This document shows positions 1 through 7,141 of a stretch of 11,200 nt of DNA, piece after piece. Made by a program: the position numbers and the translations under genes. Below the pieces are notes generated by a model. It saw only the letters and a program-made list of their open reading frames with translations, searched no databases and was not told where the DNA came from. The stretch covers positions 1 to 11,200 of the forward strand of contig DBRC01000003.1 in assembly GCA_002305505.1 (NCBI GenBank). Reading direction: 5' to 3'. Source of the DNA: Prevotella sp. UBA1378 (GTDB lineage Bacteria; Bacteroidota; Bacteroidia; Bacteroidales; Bacteroidaceae). Each line of letters opens with the position of its first letter. The first letter of the stretch is position 1.

Positions 1-2293
1 TAATATAGGACAGAATCGCCAGGGGCTGCATCCACGGGCTCGGCAGCACCGTGATTGTCAGCAAGGCATGTTCTTTCTCCCATTCATCGGCACCGTTCTT
101 AATCTTCACCTTGAAACGGTAAGTCCCCGAAGGCAGATTGGAATAGCTGGCCCGGTTGTATTCGCCCGTATAGTTCCATTCGCGGTCGAACCCCTCGAGC
201 ATATAGGCATACTCTATGTTCTTCGGTGTGTCATAGGTGAGCCCGATGAAGTCGAGGCTGAATACGTTTTGGTTATACTTCAGCGTAATGTCCTTCGTTC
301 TCGATATATGCCGGGACAGGATGCTGTCTGCCCCATCGGCCGAGATAGGCACGCTCCGTTTTAACACTTTCAAGTCGGTGAGCAGCACTGGGATGTTACG
401 GGCCATGCTGTGGATATTTTTACATAGTATCTGCGTGATGCCGTGATTCCCGCCGAAGAGAATCTCCCCTCCGTCGGTCCTACACTCCGACTTCTCGTGA
501 TATTGGTCTCCGGCCGTGCCGTCGCCCGTGAAATAAGGGCGTATCTTATTATTGGCCAGGTCGGCGCGATACAGCCCCAAGGAAGAGCTGACCCATAGGA
601 AGCCTTTACGGTCCTCCTCTATCCCGAGAATATCGTTGCTCCGGAGCCCATCGGAGTAGCCAAACACCTTCAGCGACCTGTCACCATGAGTATAGACCAT
701 TAGTCCGTCGCCATAAGTGCCTATGACAATCCGGCGGCCAGACATTTTCCTTAGGTTGACTACATTCCGGAATCTATCCGAGAATTTAGGGTCCAGGACC
801 CGGGTACGCAGCGTATTCACATCTATATAATAGATATTGTCGCCGAAAGCCGAGAAAAGCATCGCCGTCGGCGAATCGGGCACAATACGCGTGATGTTGT
901 TCAATTTCCCGGTGGCAGGAAGGAAGGACAGCTCCTTCTCCAGGTTAGCGTTGTAGATGGTGATACCTTTGAAAGAGGACCCCGTCCAGATACGCTTCCG
1001 GGCATCTTCAGCAATGGTCACGATATTGCCTACATCGGTGAACGACTTCATAAGCCGAGGCGTTCCGCCCGAGATGTCAAAGACAAGCAGGCTGTTCTCG
1101 TTGCAGGTCCACAAACGATTACTCGAATCAATGAACAAAGACTGGATAAAATTACCAAACTGCTTGAACATAGGCGATGTGCGTGAGCTGTATTCCGTAG
1201 CCTTACGCGTGCGCATATCATATTTAAAGAGCCCGCTATAGCGCGTACCTATCCACAGATTTCCATGGTGGTCATCCTTGATCCTTGTAACAAATCTCTC
1301 TTTGAGGCTTTCCGTCAGGGCCTTGTCTGAATCGAAGATTTTTTTCTTCTGGAGCAGAAGCTTCACACCGCTGTTGAATGTCCCCAGCCAAAGATTACGG
1401 TTGCGGTCCAGAAAGGAGCAGGTCAAGTCCATAATACCCGTATCCGGTATATCCTCCATATTAGGGATACTGATGAACCTGCCCTCGGCGAAATCAAAGA
1501 ATCTCAGCTGGTTGTCCCTGGTTCCGATAATTACTTTTCCCGGAGCATAATCCTTAATGTACTTGATTTGGACATGTGCCAGTGCAGCCGGTACGTCGGG
1601 CGAGAATGTGTAGCTGTCCTTGTCGAGCATCATCACCCCGCCCTTGGTTCCCAGCAAAATGTTGCCGCCGGGCATCCTGTAAAGGCAATATACCTCCTTC
1701 GTGGCATCGAAATCTATCTTGCGGCAGAGATTCATGGAGGAGTCGAAGCACAGCACCTCGTTGCCATCACACACAGTCCATATCCTACCGCGCCCATCGA
1801 CCAGTGCCGACTGTACCACCTGGCCTTCAAGTCTCATGCATTGTTCCAGCTGCCCGGCCCCTTTCTTTACTTCATAGATTCCGCCATAGCCATAAGTATA
1901 CAGTTTCTTGCCGGAAATGAAAAACCCCAGGCAATATTTGCCCGAATGGCGCCCCATGTGGTAATTGACAAACTGCCACTTATCCAGATCAAACATCGAC
2001 ACCCCGTTCCCGGTGGCACACCAAAGAGCCCGACCATCAAAGTAGAGCGAGTTCACGTTGTCAGACGCAATAGATTGAGGCTGGTGTTCCAAATGGCAGA
2101 ACACATCATAGTTCAGGCCGTCATATCTGCATAGCCCCTTTGCCGTTGCAATCCACATCAGCCCCTGGTCGTCCTGGGCCAGGTCCTTCACGTGCAGATT
2201 GGAAATTTTGCCACTGGTTCTCAGTAGTGGGATTTGTGCCAAGGCCATGAGATGCGACAGCGCCAAGGCGATCAAAACTATATATTTTCTCAT
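1..2293 (-). CDS. Hybrid two-component system sensor (HTCS), N-terminal periplasmic part; runs off the left edge
   Basis: Reading the minus strand from the ATG at 2293-2291 gives 764 codons with no stop, continuing past position 1. Residues 1-19 (MRKYIVLIALALSHLMALA) form a signal peptide. Residues ~25-625 are about a dozen two-component regulator propeller repeats, recognisable by G.(L/I)W(I/L)(A/G)T..G(L/V)..(Y/F)D strings such as GLMWIATAKGLCRYDG (44-59), NLWLGTFNSGVKLL (300-313), NLWIGTRYSGLFKYD (345-359) and FLWVSSSLGLYRAD (565-578). Residues ~688-750 are a Y_Y_Y domain (YAYMLEGFDREW, then YSNLPSGTYRFKVK). The hydrophobic run PLAILSYI at the edge probably begins the transmembrane helix. 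In this family, histidine kinase, receiver and AraC-type DNA-binding domains normally follow; here they are outside the window. HTCS proteins bind an oligosaccharide in the periplasm and activate a nearby glycan-utilisation locus. Divergence from two rhamnosidase genes suggests a rhamnose-containing ligand; that is inference. No Shine-Dalgarno site precedes the start, as is usual in Bacteroidota. Confidence 0.92.
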   Translation of the reverse strand, partial: MRKYIVLIALALSHLMALAQIPLLRTSGKISNLHVKDLAQDDQGLMWIATAKGLCRYDGLNYDVFCHLEHQPQSIASDNVNSLYFDGRALWCATGNGVSMFDLDKWQFVNYHMGRHSGKYCLGFFISGKKLYTYGYGGIYEVKKGAGQLEQCMRLEGQVVQSALVDGRGRIWTVCDGNEVLCFDSSMNLCRKIDFDATKEVYCLYRMPGGNILLGTKGGVMMLDKDSYTFSPDVPAALAHVQIKYIKDYAPGKVIIGTRDNQLRFFDFAEGRFISIPNMEDIPDTGIMDLTCSFLDRNRNLWLGTFNSGVKLLLQKKKIFDSDKALTESLKERFVTRIKDDHHGNLWIGTRYSGLFKYDMRTRKATEYSSRTSPMFKQFGNFIQSLFIDSSNRLWTCNENSLLVFDISGGTPRLMKSFTDVGNIVTIAEDARKRIWTGSSFKGITIYNANLEKELSFLPATGKLNNITRIVPDSPTAMLFSAFGDNIYYIDVNTLRTRVLDPKFSDRFRNVVNLRKMSGRRIVIGTYGDGLMVYTHGDRSLKVFGYSDGLRSNDILGIEEDRKGFLWVSSSLGLYRADLANNKIRPYFTGDGTAGDQYHEKSECRTDGGEILFGGNHGITQILCKNIHSMARNIPVLLTDLKVLKRSVPISADGADSILSRHISRTKDITLKYNQNVFSLDFIGLTYDTPKNIEYAYMLEGFDREWNYTGEYNRASYSNLPSGTYRFKVKIKNGADEWEKEHALLTITVLPSPWMQPLAILSYI

Positions 2294-2320
2294 CCGTTTT
2301 TTTATTATCGACAGATACGG

Positions 2321-2328
2321 CAAAATTA
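2321..2328 (-). promoter_or_regulatory. Candidate Bacteroides-type -7 box of the sensor gene
   Basis: On the minus strand this reads TAATTTTG, a perfect match to the Bacteroidota -7 consensus TAnnTTTG. It would place transcription initiation near 2314, about 20 nt before the ATG at 2293. The -33 region is poor: 18 nt upstream there is only ACTG (2350-2347) instead of TTTG, which may mean modest constitutive expression of the sensor. The match rests on eight bases. Confidence 0.45.
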
Positions 2329-2487
2329 CTCATTTTCTGTCTCTTTCAGTAATATCCTTGCCACAAAAAGCCCGCCAACTGAACTTTTTGGACAAAATTG
2401 CAATTTCATGGAACAAATGATGAAATATTAAAAACAATGTTTATATTAATCGGTATAATCGCAATAGTCTATTTGGTTTTTTCTTAC

Positions 2488-2495
2488 TAATATTG
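2488..2495 (+). promoter_or_regulatory. Weak candidate -7 box for the rhamnosidase operon
   Basis: TAATATTG matches the Bacteroidota -7 consensus TAnnTTTG at all but one fixed base. It would start transcription near 2501, about 20 nt before the TTG start codon at 2522. A TTTG at 2472-2475 is too close (12 bp) to be a normal -33 box, and none is seen at the usual distance. A poor -33 element fits a promoter needing an activator, but the call is weak. Confidence 0.28.
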
Positions 2496-2521
2496 CACCA
2501 GAAATCAAAACCGAAAAAAAA

Positions 2522-4324
2522 TTGAAAGCGTTTCATCAAATTCTGCTGGCCTCTTGTGCCCTGCTGCATCCCGTCATGACAACGGGCACCAACCTACTCT
2601 CTGAAACAAGTACAGGCGGTACCTGCCATCTGGTAACAGAGCATATCACCCCCAAGCGGGTGATATGGCTGTCGGATAGCACCGGGAAATATATCCGCAA
2701 GGCTGGAAATCTGCTCTCGCCCTTTGCAGGGCAAGTGTCTGTAGCCGACACTGTTTACACCACAATGCTTAGCCGCAACGGAAAGAAAGCGGCCCTGCTG
2801 CTCGACTTTGGCAAGGAGATTCAGGGCGGCATCGAGATTGCTTCGTCCATCCGTGAAAACCAGTCGCCGGTTGCTCTGAGGATTCGCTTCGGCGAGTCTG
2901 TCACCGAGGCCATGAGCCCTATCACCGGCAAGAATGGTGCATCCAATGATCATGCACTGCGCGACTTCACGCTGAATGCACCATGGCTGGGAACCGTACA
3001 GACAGGGAACTCGGGATTCAGGTTCGTCAGGATAGAACTCGAAGACTCCGGCGTACAATACAACCTCAAGGCCGTCACGGCTATCTCCCGCTATCAGGGC
3101 TGTCCTTACCTGGGCAGTTTTGACAGTGACAACCAGCGCCTGAACAACATTTGGCGTACCGGTGCATACACCGTGCATCTGTGCATGCAGAAGTATCTTT
3201 GGGACGGTATCAAACGCGACCGCCTTGTGTGGGCGGGCGACCTCCATCCCGAGGTGATGACCATCCTGTCTGTATTCGGACAGAACGATGCCGTCAACCG
3301 CAGTCTCGACTTTGCACGCGACGACACCCCGCTGCCGGGATGGATGAATGGCATGTGCTCATACTCTCTATGGTGGATTATCATTCAGCGCGACCTTTAT
3401 ATGTATCAAGGCAACAGGGCATACCTGGAATCGCAACACAAATACCTGAAGGGGCTGCTGGCACAGGTGTGCGGTCTCATCGGCAAAGACGGCCGCGAAC
3501 AGCTCAACGGCACCCGCTTCCTCGACTGGCCCACGTCTGAGCGGGAAGATGTAATCAACTCTGGCCTGCAATCCTTGTGCTGCATGGCCGTAAAGGCCGG
3601 TGCAGAGCTGGGCAGGGCCCTGGGCGATGACGAACTGGTCGGGATGTGCGTCAAGACTGTTGCCAGACTGGAGAAAGTCAGTGTCAGCAACTGCAACAAC
3701 AAGGAGGCTGCCGCCCTGAAGATTCTGGCCGGACTGAGCAAGAACGACGAAGACCAGAACGTAATACTCAAGGACGGTGCCCACGGCTTCTCCACCTTCT
3801 ATGGATACTACATGCTGGAAGCCCTGGCCAGGAGCGGCAGATACGACGAGGCCTCCAGCCTTATATCAAGATACTGGGGCGGGATGATTGACCTTGGAGC
3901 CACTACATTCTGGGAGGAACTCAACTACGGCGACATAGCCAAGGCGGGGCGCATAGACGACTTCGTGCCCGACGGCCAATACGACATCCATGCCGACGGG
4001 GGGAACTACTGCTATAAAGGGCTCAGGATGAGTCTTTGTCACGGATGGGCATCGGGGGTGACGCCGTGGATGAGCCGGTACATCCTGGGCATTACTCCCA
4101 CAGAGCCGGGATGCCGCACCGTCGTCGTAGAGCCCCACCTGAGCGGATGCAACCGCGTGAAAGGAACATTCCCCACGCCACTGGGCATCATCGAGGTGAA
4201 CCACCGCAAAGATGCCGACGGCCAAATATACAGCACCGTCACCGCCCCTAAGGGTATGCGCATCATCTTGAAAAATGCCGTGCCCGAAGCCACCGCCGGC
4301 ACAGGGCAGCAGTCTGCCCCATAA
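2522..4324 (+). CDS. GH78-type alpha-L-rhamnosidase, compact form, exported
   Basis: The 600-residue product would hydrolyse terminal alpha-L-rhamnose with inversion. Residues ~60-190 form an N-terminal beta-sandwich. Residues ~195-520 are an (alpha/alpha)6 barrel carrying the GH78 signatures KYLWDGIKRDRLVWAGDLHPE in part (224-244, key residues D228, R232, D233, W237, D240), GATTFWEE (459-466, probable general base E465 or E466) and HGWASGVTPW (507-516). Residues ~525-585 form the C-terminal sandwich (PTEPGCRTVVVEPHLSG, then GTFPTPLG). Many family members are larger (700-1000 residues), so this is a minimal version. Where many GH78 enzymes have Glu in an ERLGW-like motif, this protein has Asp233. 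The start is TTG; no in-frame ATG lies between the upstream stop (2465-2467) and M19. The TTG start keeps a hydrophobic leader, residues 2-19. LASC at 9-12 could be a lipobox, though the leader would be short. It is the first gene of the divergent operon, 67 bp before the next gene. The exact linkage attacked cannot be told. Confidence 0.85.
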   Translation: MKAFHQILLASCALLHPVMTTGTNLLSETSTGGTCHLVTEHITPKRVIWLSDSTGKYIRKAGNLLSPFAGQVSVADTVYTTMLSRNGKKAALLLDFGKEIQGGIEIASSIRENQSPVALRIRFGESVTEAMSPITGKNGASNDHALRDFTLNAPWLGTVQTGNSGFRFVRIELEDSGVQYNLKAVTAISRYQGCPYLGSFDSDNQRLNNIWRTGAYTVHLCMQKYLWDGIKRDRLVWAGDLHPEVMTILSVFGQNDAVNRSLDFARDDTPLPGWMNGMCSYSLWWIIIQRDLYMYQGNRAYLESQHKYLKGLLAQVCGLIGKDGREQLNGTRFLDWPTSEREDVINSGLQSLCCMAVKAGAELGRALGDDELVGMCVKTVARLEKVSVSNCNNKEAAALKILAGLSKNDEDQNVILKDGAHGFSTFYGYYMLEALARSGRYDEASSLISRYWGGMIDLGATTFWEELNYGDIAKAGRIDDFVPDGQYDIHADGGNYCYKGLRMSLCHGWASGVTPWMSRYILGITPTEPGCRTVVVEPHLSGCNRVKGTFPTPLGIIEVNHRKDADGQIYSTVTAPKGMRIILKNAVPEATAGTGQQSAP

Positions 4325-4391
4325 AATAATACAAAAGCCGGGAATCCCACAAATATTAATGACATTTATTATTCACTTTAAATATTAGCTT

Positions 4392-7040
4392 ATGAAAAAA
4401 TTAATCACACTGGTATGCGGCATGCTCTGCATGTTTGCATGGGCGCGGACAATGATGAGCCCTACGGCTGCCACAAAACCCGCCAAGGAGAGTAAAGTTA
4501 AAGCCGCCATCACGCGAGGCACTGATTTCCAGACGATATGGGTTCTGGGAGAACTCGGTATCCCGCAGGAAGACGGTACCGAGAACCAGGTTGGCTATCG
4601 CCCCGACCTGGGCATTAAGATGAACACCGCCGACGGCATAGTATACACTGCCACGGTACACTTCTTCAACATCGCCGGCGACCCCGTACACAACTTCGGC
4701 TTCTGTGCCAAAGAGGAGCTGGCTTCCGGCCCCGGCGACTGGGATTACATCAATAACGACCGTATCGGTGCTGCAGAACCAGAGACAACCGTCAACTTCG
4801 GGCAACCCATGAAGATAGGCGAGCGTGCTGTCTCTAAGGAAAATTTTTTCAAGATTGCTACGGGCACCTATCTGGTGACGCTTAACATGGAAGAGAAGAC
4901 CATGACGGCCACCCCTACAACCGACTACCTACACCTATATATCATGGGCAGCGGTGTCAAGGGACAGGCCAATGCTGCCAACCAAGGTACCGAGTTTATG
5001 ACCGCCGACGGCAAAAACTTCAAAAAGCAGGTGACCTTCGAGAGCACAGACGGGGCCGATGCCACCTTTACTTTCTCTACCAAGCTGGCGGCCGATGCCA
5101 ACGACTGGGAGGCTATAGCCGACAGGCGCTTCGGTGCCACAGCCGCCAACACACCTGTGGTACTGAACAAGGAGATTGCTTTTGGCGACATGGGCACATC
5201 CAGGGACAACGGATTCACCATCCCCGCAGGCACGTACGAGATGTCTGTCAACATGGAAACCATGACTATGAAGGTTATCCCGCAGCAATTCCCTCCCCTC
5301 TATGTCATGGGGCGAATCGCAGGCCAGGTATGGGCCGCTAATCAAGGCACAGCCATGGAGACCAAAGACGGGAACATCTACACGCTGCAAGCTGTATTCC
5401 AAAAAGCGGAGGACAGGAGCAGGGCTACCTTCGGATTCACGACCAAGCTCGCCGGGGGCAGCGACTGGAACCAGATTGCCGACTATCGTATCGGCTACAC
5501 GGAGTCTTACGGCAACGACGGATATCCCGTTCCCTTCGGCAAGAAGATTACGCTCGGAAAACAGGGAAAGGCCTCAAAGGAGAACTTCCTGGGGGTACCT
5601 GACGGCGAATACAAGATTACCGTGAACCTCGCCGAGAACACTTGTGTCGTGGAACCTGTGGGCCAAATCTATGACAGGCTCTACATTATGGGCAACACCG
5701 TTACCGTAGACGCCCAAGGCAACAAGAAGTACCAAGTATGGGCCGCCGACCAGGGTACCGAGCTCTACACACACGACTTCAATACCTATACCGGCCGCGT
5801 AACCTTCGAGGACGATCAGGCCAATGCCACCGTCACCTTCGGATTCACGACCAAACTTGGTGCAGACTTCACCAAGTGGGACGACATTGCCGCCAGCCGG
5901 TTTGGCGCACAAGCCAACAATACCGACGTAATTCTCGACACCGACATGCAGTGCGGCGACTACCTCGCATCCAAGGAGAACTTCTTCCGCATTGCTACAG
6001 GGACATACGATGTGACGGTAGACCTCACCACACGCAAGCTCCGCATCTCCAAGGTGCCCTTTACACCGGTCTATGTGCTCGGGCGCATAGCCTATGAGAA
6101 AGAAGGGGCCTTGTACAACCAGCCATGGTCGCCCAGGCAGGGACAGCAGCTGCAAACAGAGGACGGCAATACCTATACCGGACTGATCAACGTAGAAGAC
6201 GATCTCGGCAACGCCTATCTCACCATCGGGTTCTCTACCAAGCTGTCACTCAACGAGGGCGACTGGGACGGCATTGCCAACAATCGCTTTGCCGCCATGA
6301 CCGAAGGCGGTGAATACCTGCCCTTCAACACCGAGACCCAGTGCGGCGACTTCCTGGTATCCAAGGAGAATCACTTCAAGGTGCGCAGGGGCTCTTACAA
6401 CATCATTGTCAACCTGCCCCAGCGCACTGTAAAGATAGTCCCGACTACCGATCCTGTCATCTATGTCATCGGTACGATCGAAGGAAAGAACTTCGTTGCC
6501 AACGAAGGGGTTGCACTGCCCACGGGCGACGGCAAGACTTACAGCGGCAAGGTGACCTTCAGCGGTGATGATGCGCAGTTCGTGCTGAGCGACAAACTCG
6601 CAGCGTCTGAAGAGGCCTGGAGCGAAATAGAACATTACACTTTTGGCCCCGAGACCGACCAGACCCCCATCGCAGAGAACGAGGCAACCAAGTTCGGTGC
6701 CTATGCCAATGCCTGGACCGTGATACCCAAGACCTACAACATCACTGTCGACCTCGTCAATATGTCCATCCTGCTCACCGACCCCAACACCTCGGGCATA
6801 AGCACGGCAGAGAGCGGCAACGGCATAACCGTATATCCTACGCTCACCAGTGGAGAGGTTACCGTAGAGGGCCGGCAGGCACTCGGCACGGTAGACGTAT
6901 ACAACGTGTCCGGAAAGCTGGTTTACCACAAGGCGGGCATAAACGAAAAGCAAATAGCGATAGACCTGAGCAACCGGCCAGCCGGCATCTACTTCCTGAA
7001 GGTAAATGCAGGAAAGGCGGTCAAGGTTGTTAAGAGATAA
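4392..7040 (+). CDS. T9SS-secreted protein of six repeated domains; candidate surface glycan-binding protein
   Basis: The 882-residue product has a clear signal peptide (MKKLITLVCGMLCMFAWA), six related domains and a type A T9SS sorting domain at residues ~803-882 (VYPTLTSGEVTVEG, VDVYNVSGKLVYH, IDLSNRPAGIYFLKV, ending KVVKR). Such proteins cross the outer membrane through the Por apparatus and are usually attached to the cell surface. Domain limits are roughly 47-176, 181-297, 302-422, 429-554, 559-684 and 688-797. Each opens with a strand ending in G (LYVMGRIAG), then has Q.WAA.QGT, DGN.YT, FGF(S/T)TKL, DW..IA..RFGA and SKENFF.IATGTYDVTV. The layout of small beta-rich domains recalls SusE/SusF-type glycan-binding proteins, but I see no direct match to that family and no catalytic motif. 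Lying between two rhamnosidase genes, it may bind the substrate or tether enzymes; this is inference. A hairpin follows the gene. Start: ATG 15 nt after an AT-rich leader, without a Shine-Dalgarno site. Confidence 0.88.
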   Translation: MKKLITLVCGMLCMFAWARTMMSPTAATKPAKESKVKAAITRGTDFQTIWVLGELGIPQEDGTENQVGYRPDLGIKMNTADGIVYTATVHFFNIAGDPVHNFGFCAKEELASGPGDWDYINNDRIGAAEPETTVNFGQPMKIGERAVSKENFFKIATGTYLVTLNMEEKTMTATPTTDYLHLYIMGSGVKGQANAANQGTEFMTADGKNFKKQVTFESTDGADATFTFSTKLAADANDWEAIADRRFGATAANTPVVLNKEIAFGDMGTSRDNGFTIPAGTYEMSVNMETMTMKVIPQQFPPLYVMGRIAGQVWAANQGTAMETKDGNIYTLQAVFQKAEDRSRATFGFTTKLAGGSDWNQIADYRIGYTESYGNDGYPVPFGKKITLGKQGKASKENFLGVPDGEYKITVNLAENTCVVEPVGQIYDRLYIMGNTVTVDAQGNKKYQVWAADQGTELYTHDFNTYTGRVTFEDDQANATVTFGFTTKLGADFTKWDDIAASRFGAQANNTDVILDTDMQCGDYLASKENFFRIATGTYDVTVDLTTRKLRISKVPFTPVYVLGRIAYEKEGALYNQPWSPRQGQQLQTEDGNTYTGLINVEDDLGNAYLTIGFSTKLSLNEGDWDGIANNRFAAMTEGGEYLPFNTETQCGDFLVSKENHFKVRRGSYNIIVNLPQRTVKIVPTTDPVIYVIGTIEGKNFVANEGVALPTGDGKTYSGKVTFSGDDAQFVLSDKLAASEEAWSEIEHYTFGPETDQTPIAENEATKFGAYANAWTVIPKTYNITVDLVNMSILLTDPNTSGISTAESGNGITVYPTLTSGEVTVEGRQALGTVDVYNVSGKLVYHKAGINEKQIAIDLSNRPAGIYFLKVNAGKAVKVVKR
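4530..6782 (+). repeat. Six tandem ~110-130-residue protein domain repeats
   Basis: Approximate DNA limits are 4530-4919, 4932-5282, 5295-5657, 5676-6053, 6066-6443 and 6453-6782. A tryptophan in the DW..IA motif is kept in all six (W117, W239, W359, W496, W625, W743), with spacings of 118-137 residues. SKENFF is exact in repeats 1 and 4, close in 3 and 5, altered in 2 and lost in 6. DNA similarity persists in places: a 20-base stretch starting ACCTTCGGATTC is identical at 5427-5446 and 5835-5854, in repeats 3 and 4. Repeat 6 is the most divergent. This points to internal duplication followed by drift. Confidence 0.85.
6798..7037 (+). other. Type A T9SS C-terminal sorting domain (coding segment)
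   Basis: Residues ~803-882 of the six-repeat protein match the usual pattern of this family: VYP.(P/L)TSG.V.V, then V.VYN.SGK.V, then IDLS..PAGIYFLKV, ending in a basic KVVKR. The domain directs the passenger through the type IX system and is normally removed by the PorU sortase as the protein is joined to A-LPS. It implies that the host has a T9SS elsewhere in the genome. Neither rhamnosidase beside it carries this domain. Confidence 0.85.
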
Positions 7041-7051
7041 CCCCATTACCT

Positions 7052-7066
7052 TGTTACTGAGTAACA
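7052..7066. repeat. Short inverted repeat just before the terminator
   Basis: TGTTAC, a 3-nt loop TGA, then GTAACA form a perfect 6-bp stem starting 12 bp after the stop codon at 7038-7040 and immediately before the larger hairpin. It may stack on the terminator or protect the 3' end of the mRNA. It may also be chance. Confidence 0.35.
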
Positions 7067-7068
7067 TC

Positions 7069-7110
7069 AATAATCACAGTGCCTCGCCGCACTGTGATTA
7101 TTATTTCTTG
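7069..7110 (+). terminator. Strong hairpin, probable intrinsic terminator after the T9SS protein gene
   Basis: AATAATCACAGTGC (7069-7082) and GCACTGTGATTATT (7089-7102) pair perfectly over 14 bp around the 6-nt loop CTCGCC. The tail is ATTTCTTG (7103-7110), only moderately T-rich. The arms are symmetric, so it could also act from the other strand. It lies 29 bp after the stop codon of the six-repeat gene and 32 bp before the next start, so it probably lowers or stops transcription into the GH106 gene. Confidence 0.7.
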
Positions 7111-7141
7111 ATTTACAACGGCATAAACCCCGCACGACAAG

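Larger units (their letters stand above)
2294..2521. promoter_or_regulatory. Divergent intergenic control region between the HTCS sensor and the rhamnosidase operon
   Basis: This 228-bp gap separates two divergent gene starts, so it must hold both promoters and probably the operator for the HTCS DNA-binding domain. It is clearly more AT-rich than the flanking genes. The ORFs crossing it are short and do not resemble proteins. I saw no convincing long inverted or direct repeat that could be named as an operator. Confidence 0.6.

Noticed and set aside
1568..2134. 188-residue plus-strand ORF
   Set aside because: It lies antisense to the well-supported sensor gene and has no protein-like features; its length comes from the GC-rich composition.
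4392..7040. Naming the six-repeat protein SusE or SusF
   Set aside because: The overall layout is reminiscent, but there is no lipobox, the repeat motifs differ from what I know of those proteins, and the T9SS sorting domain points to another export route.
6246..7070. 274-residue minus-strand ORF
   Set aside because: It is antisense to repeats 5-6 and the sorting domain of the T9SS protein, both clearly encoded on the plus strand.
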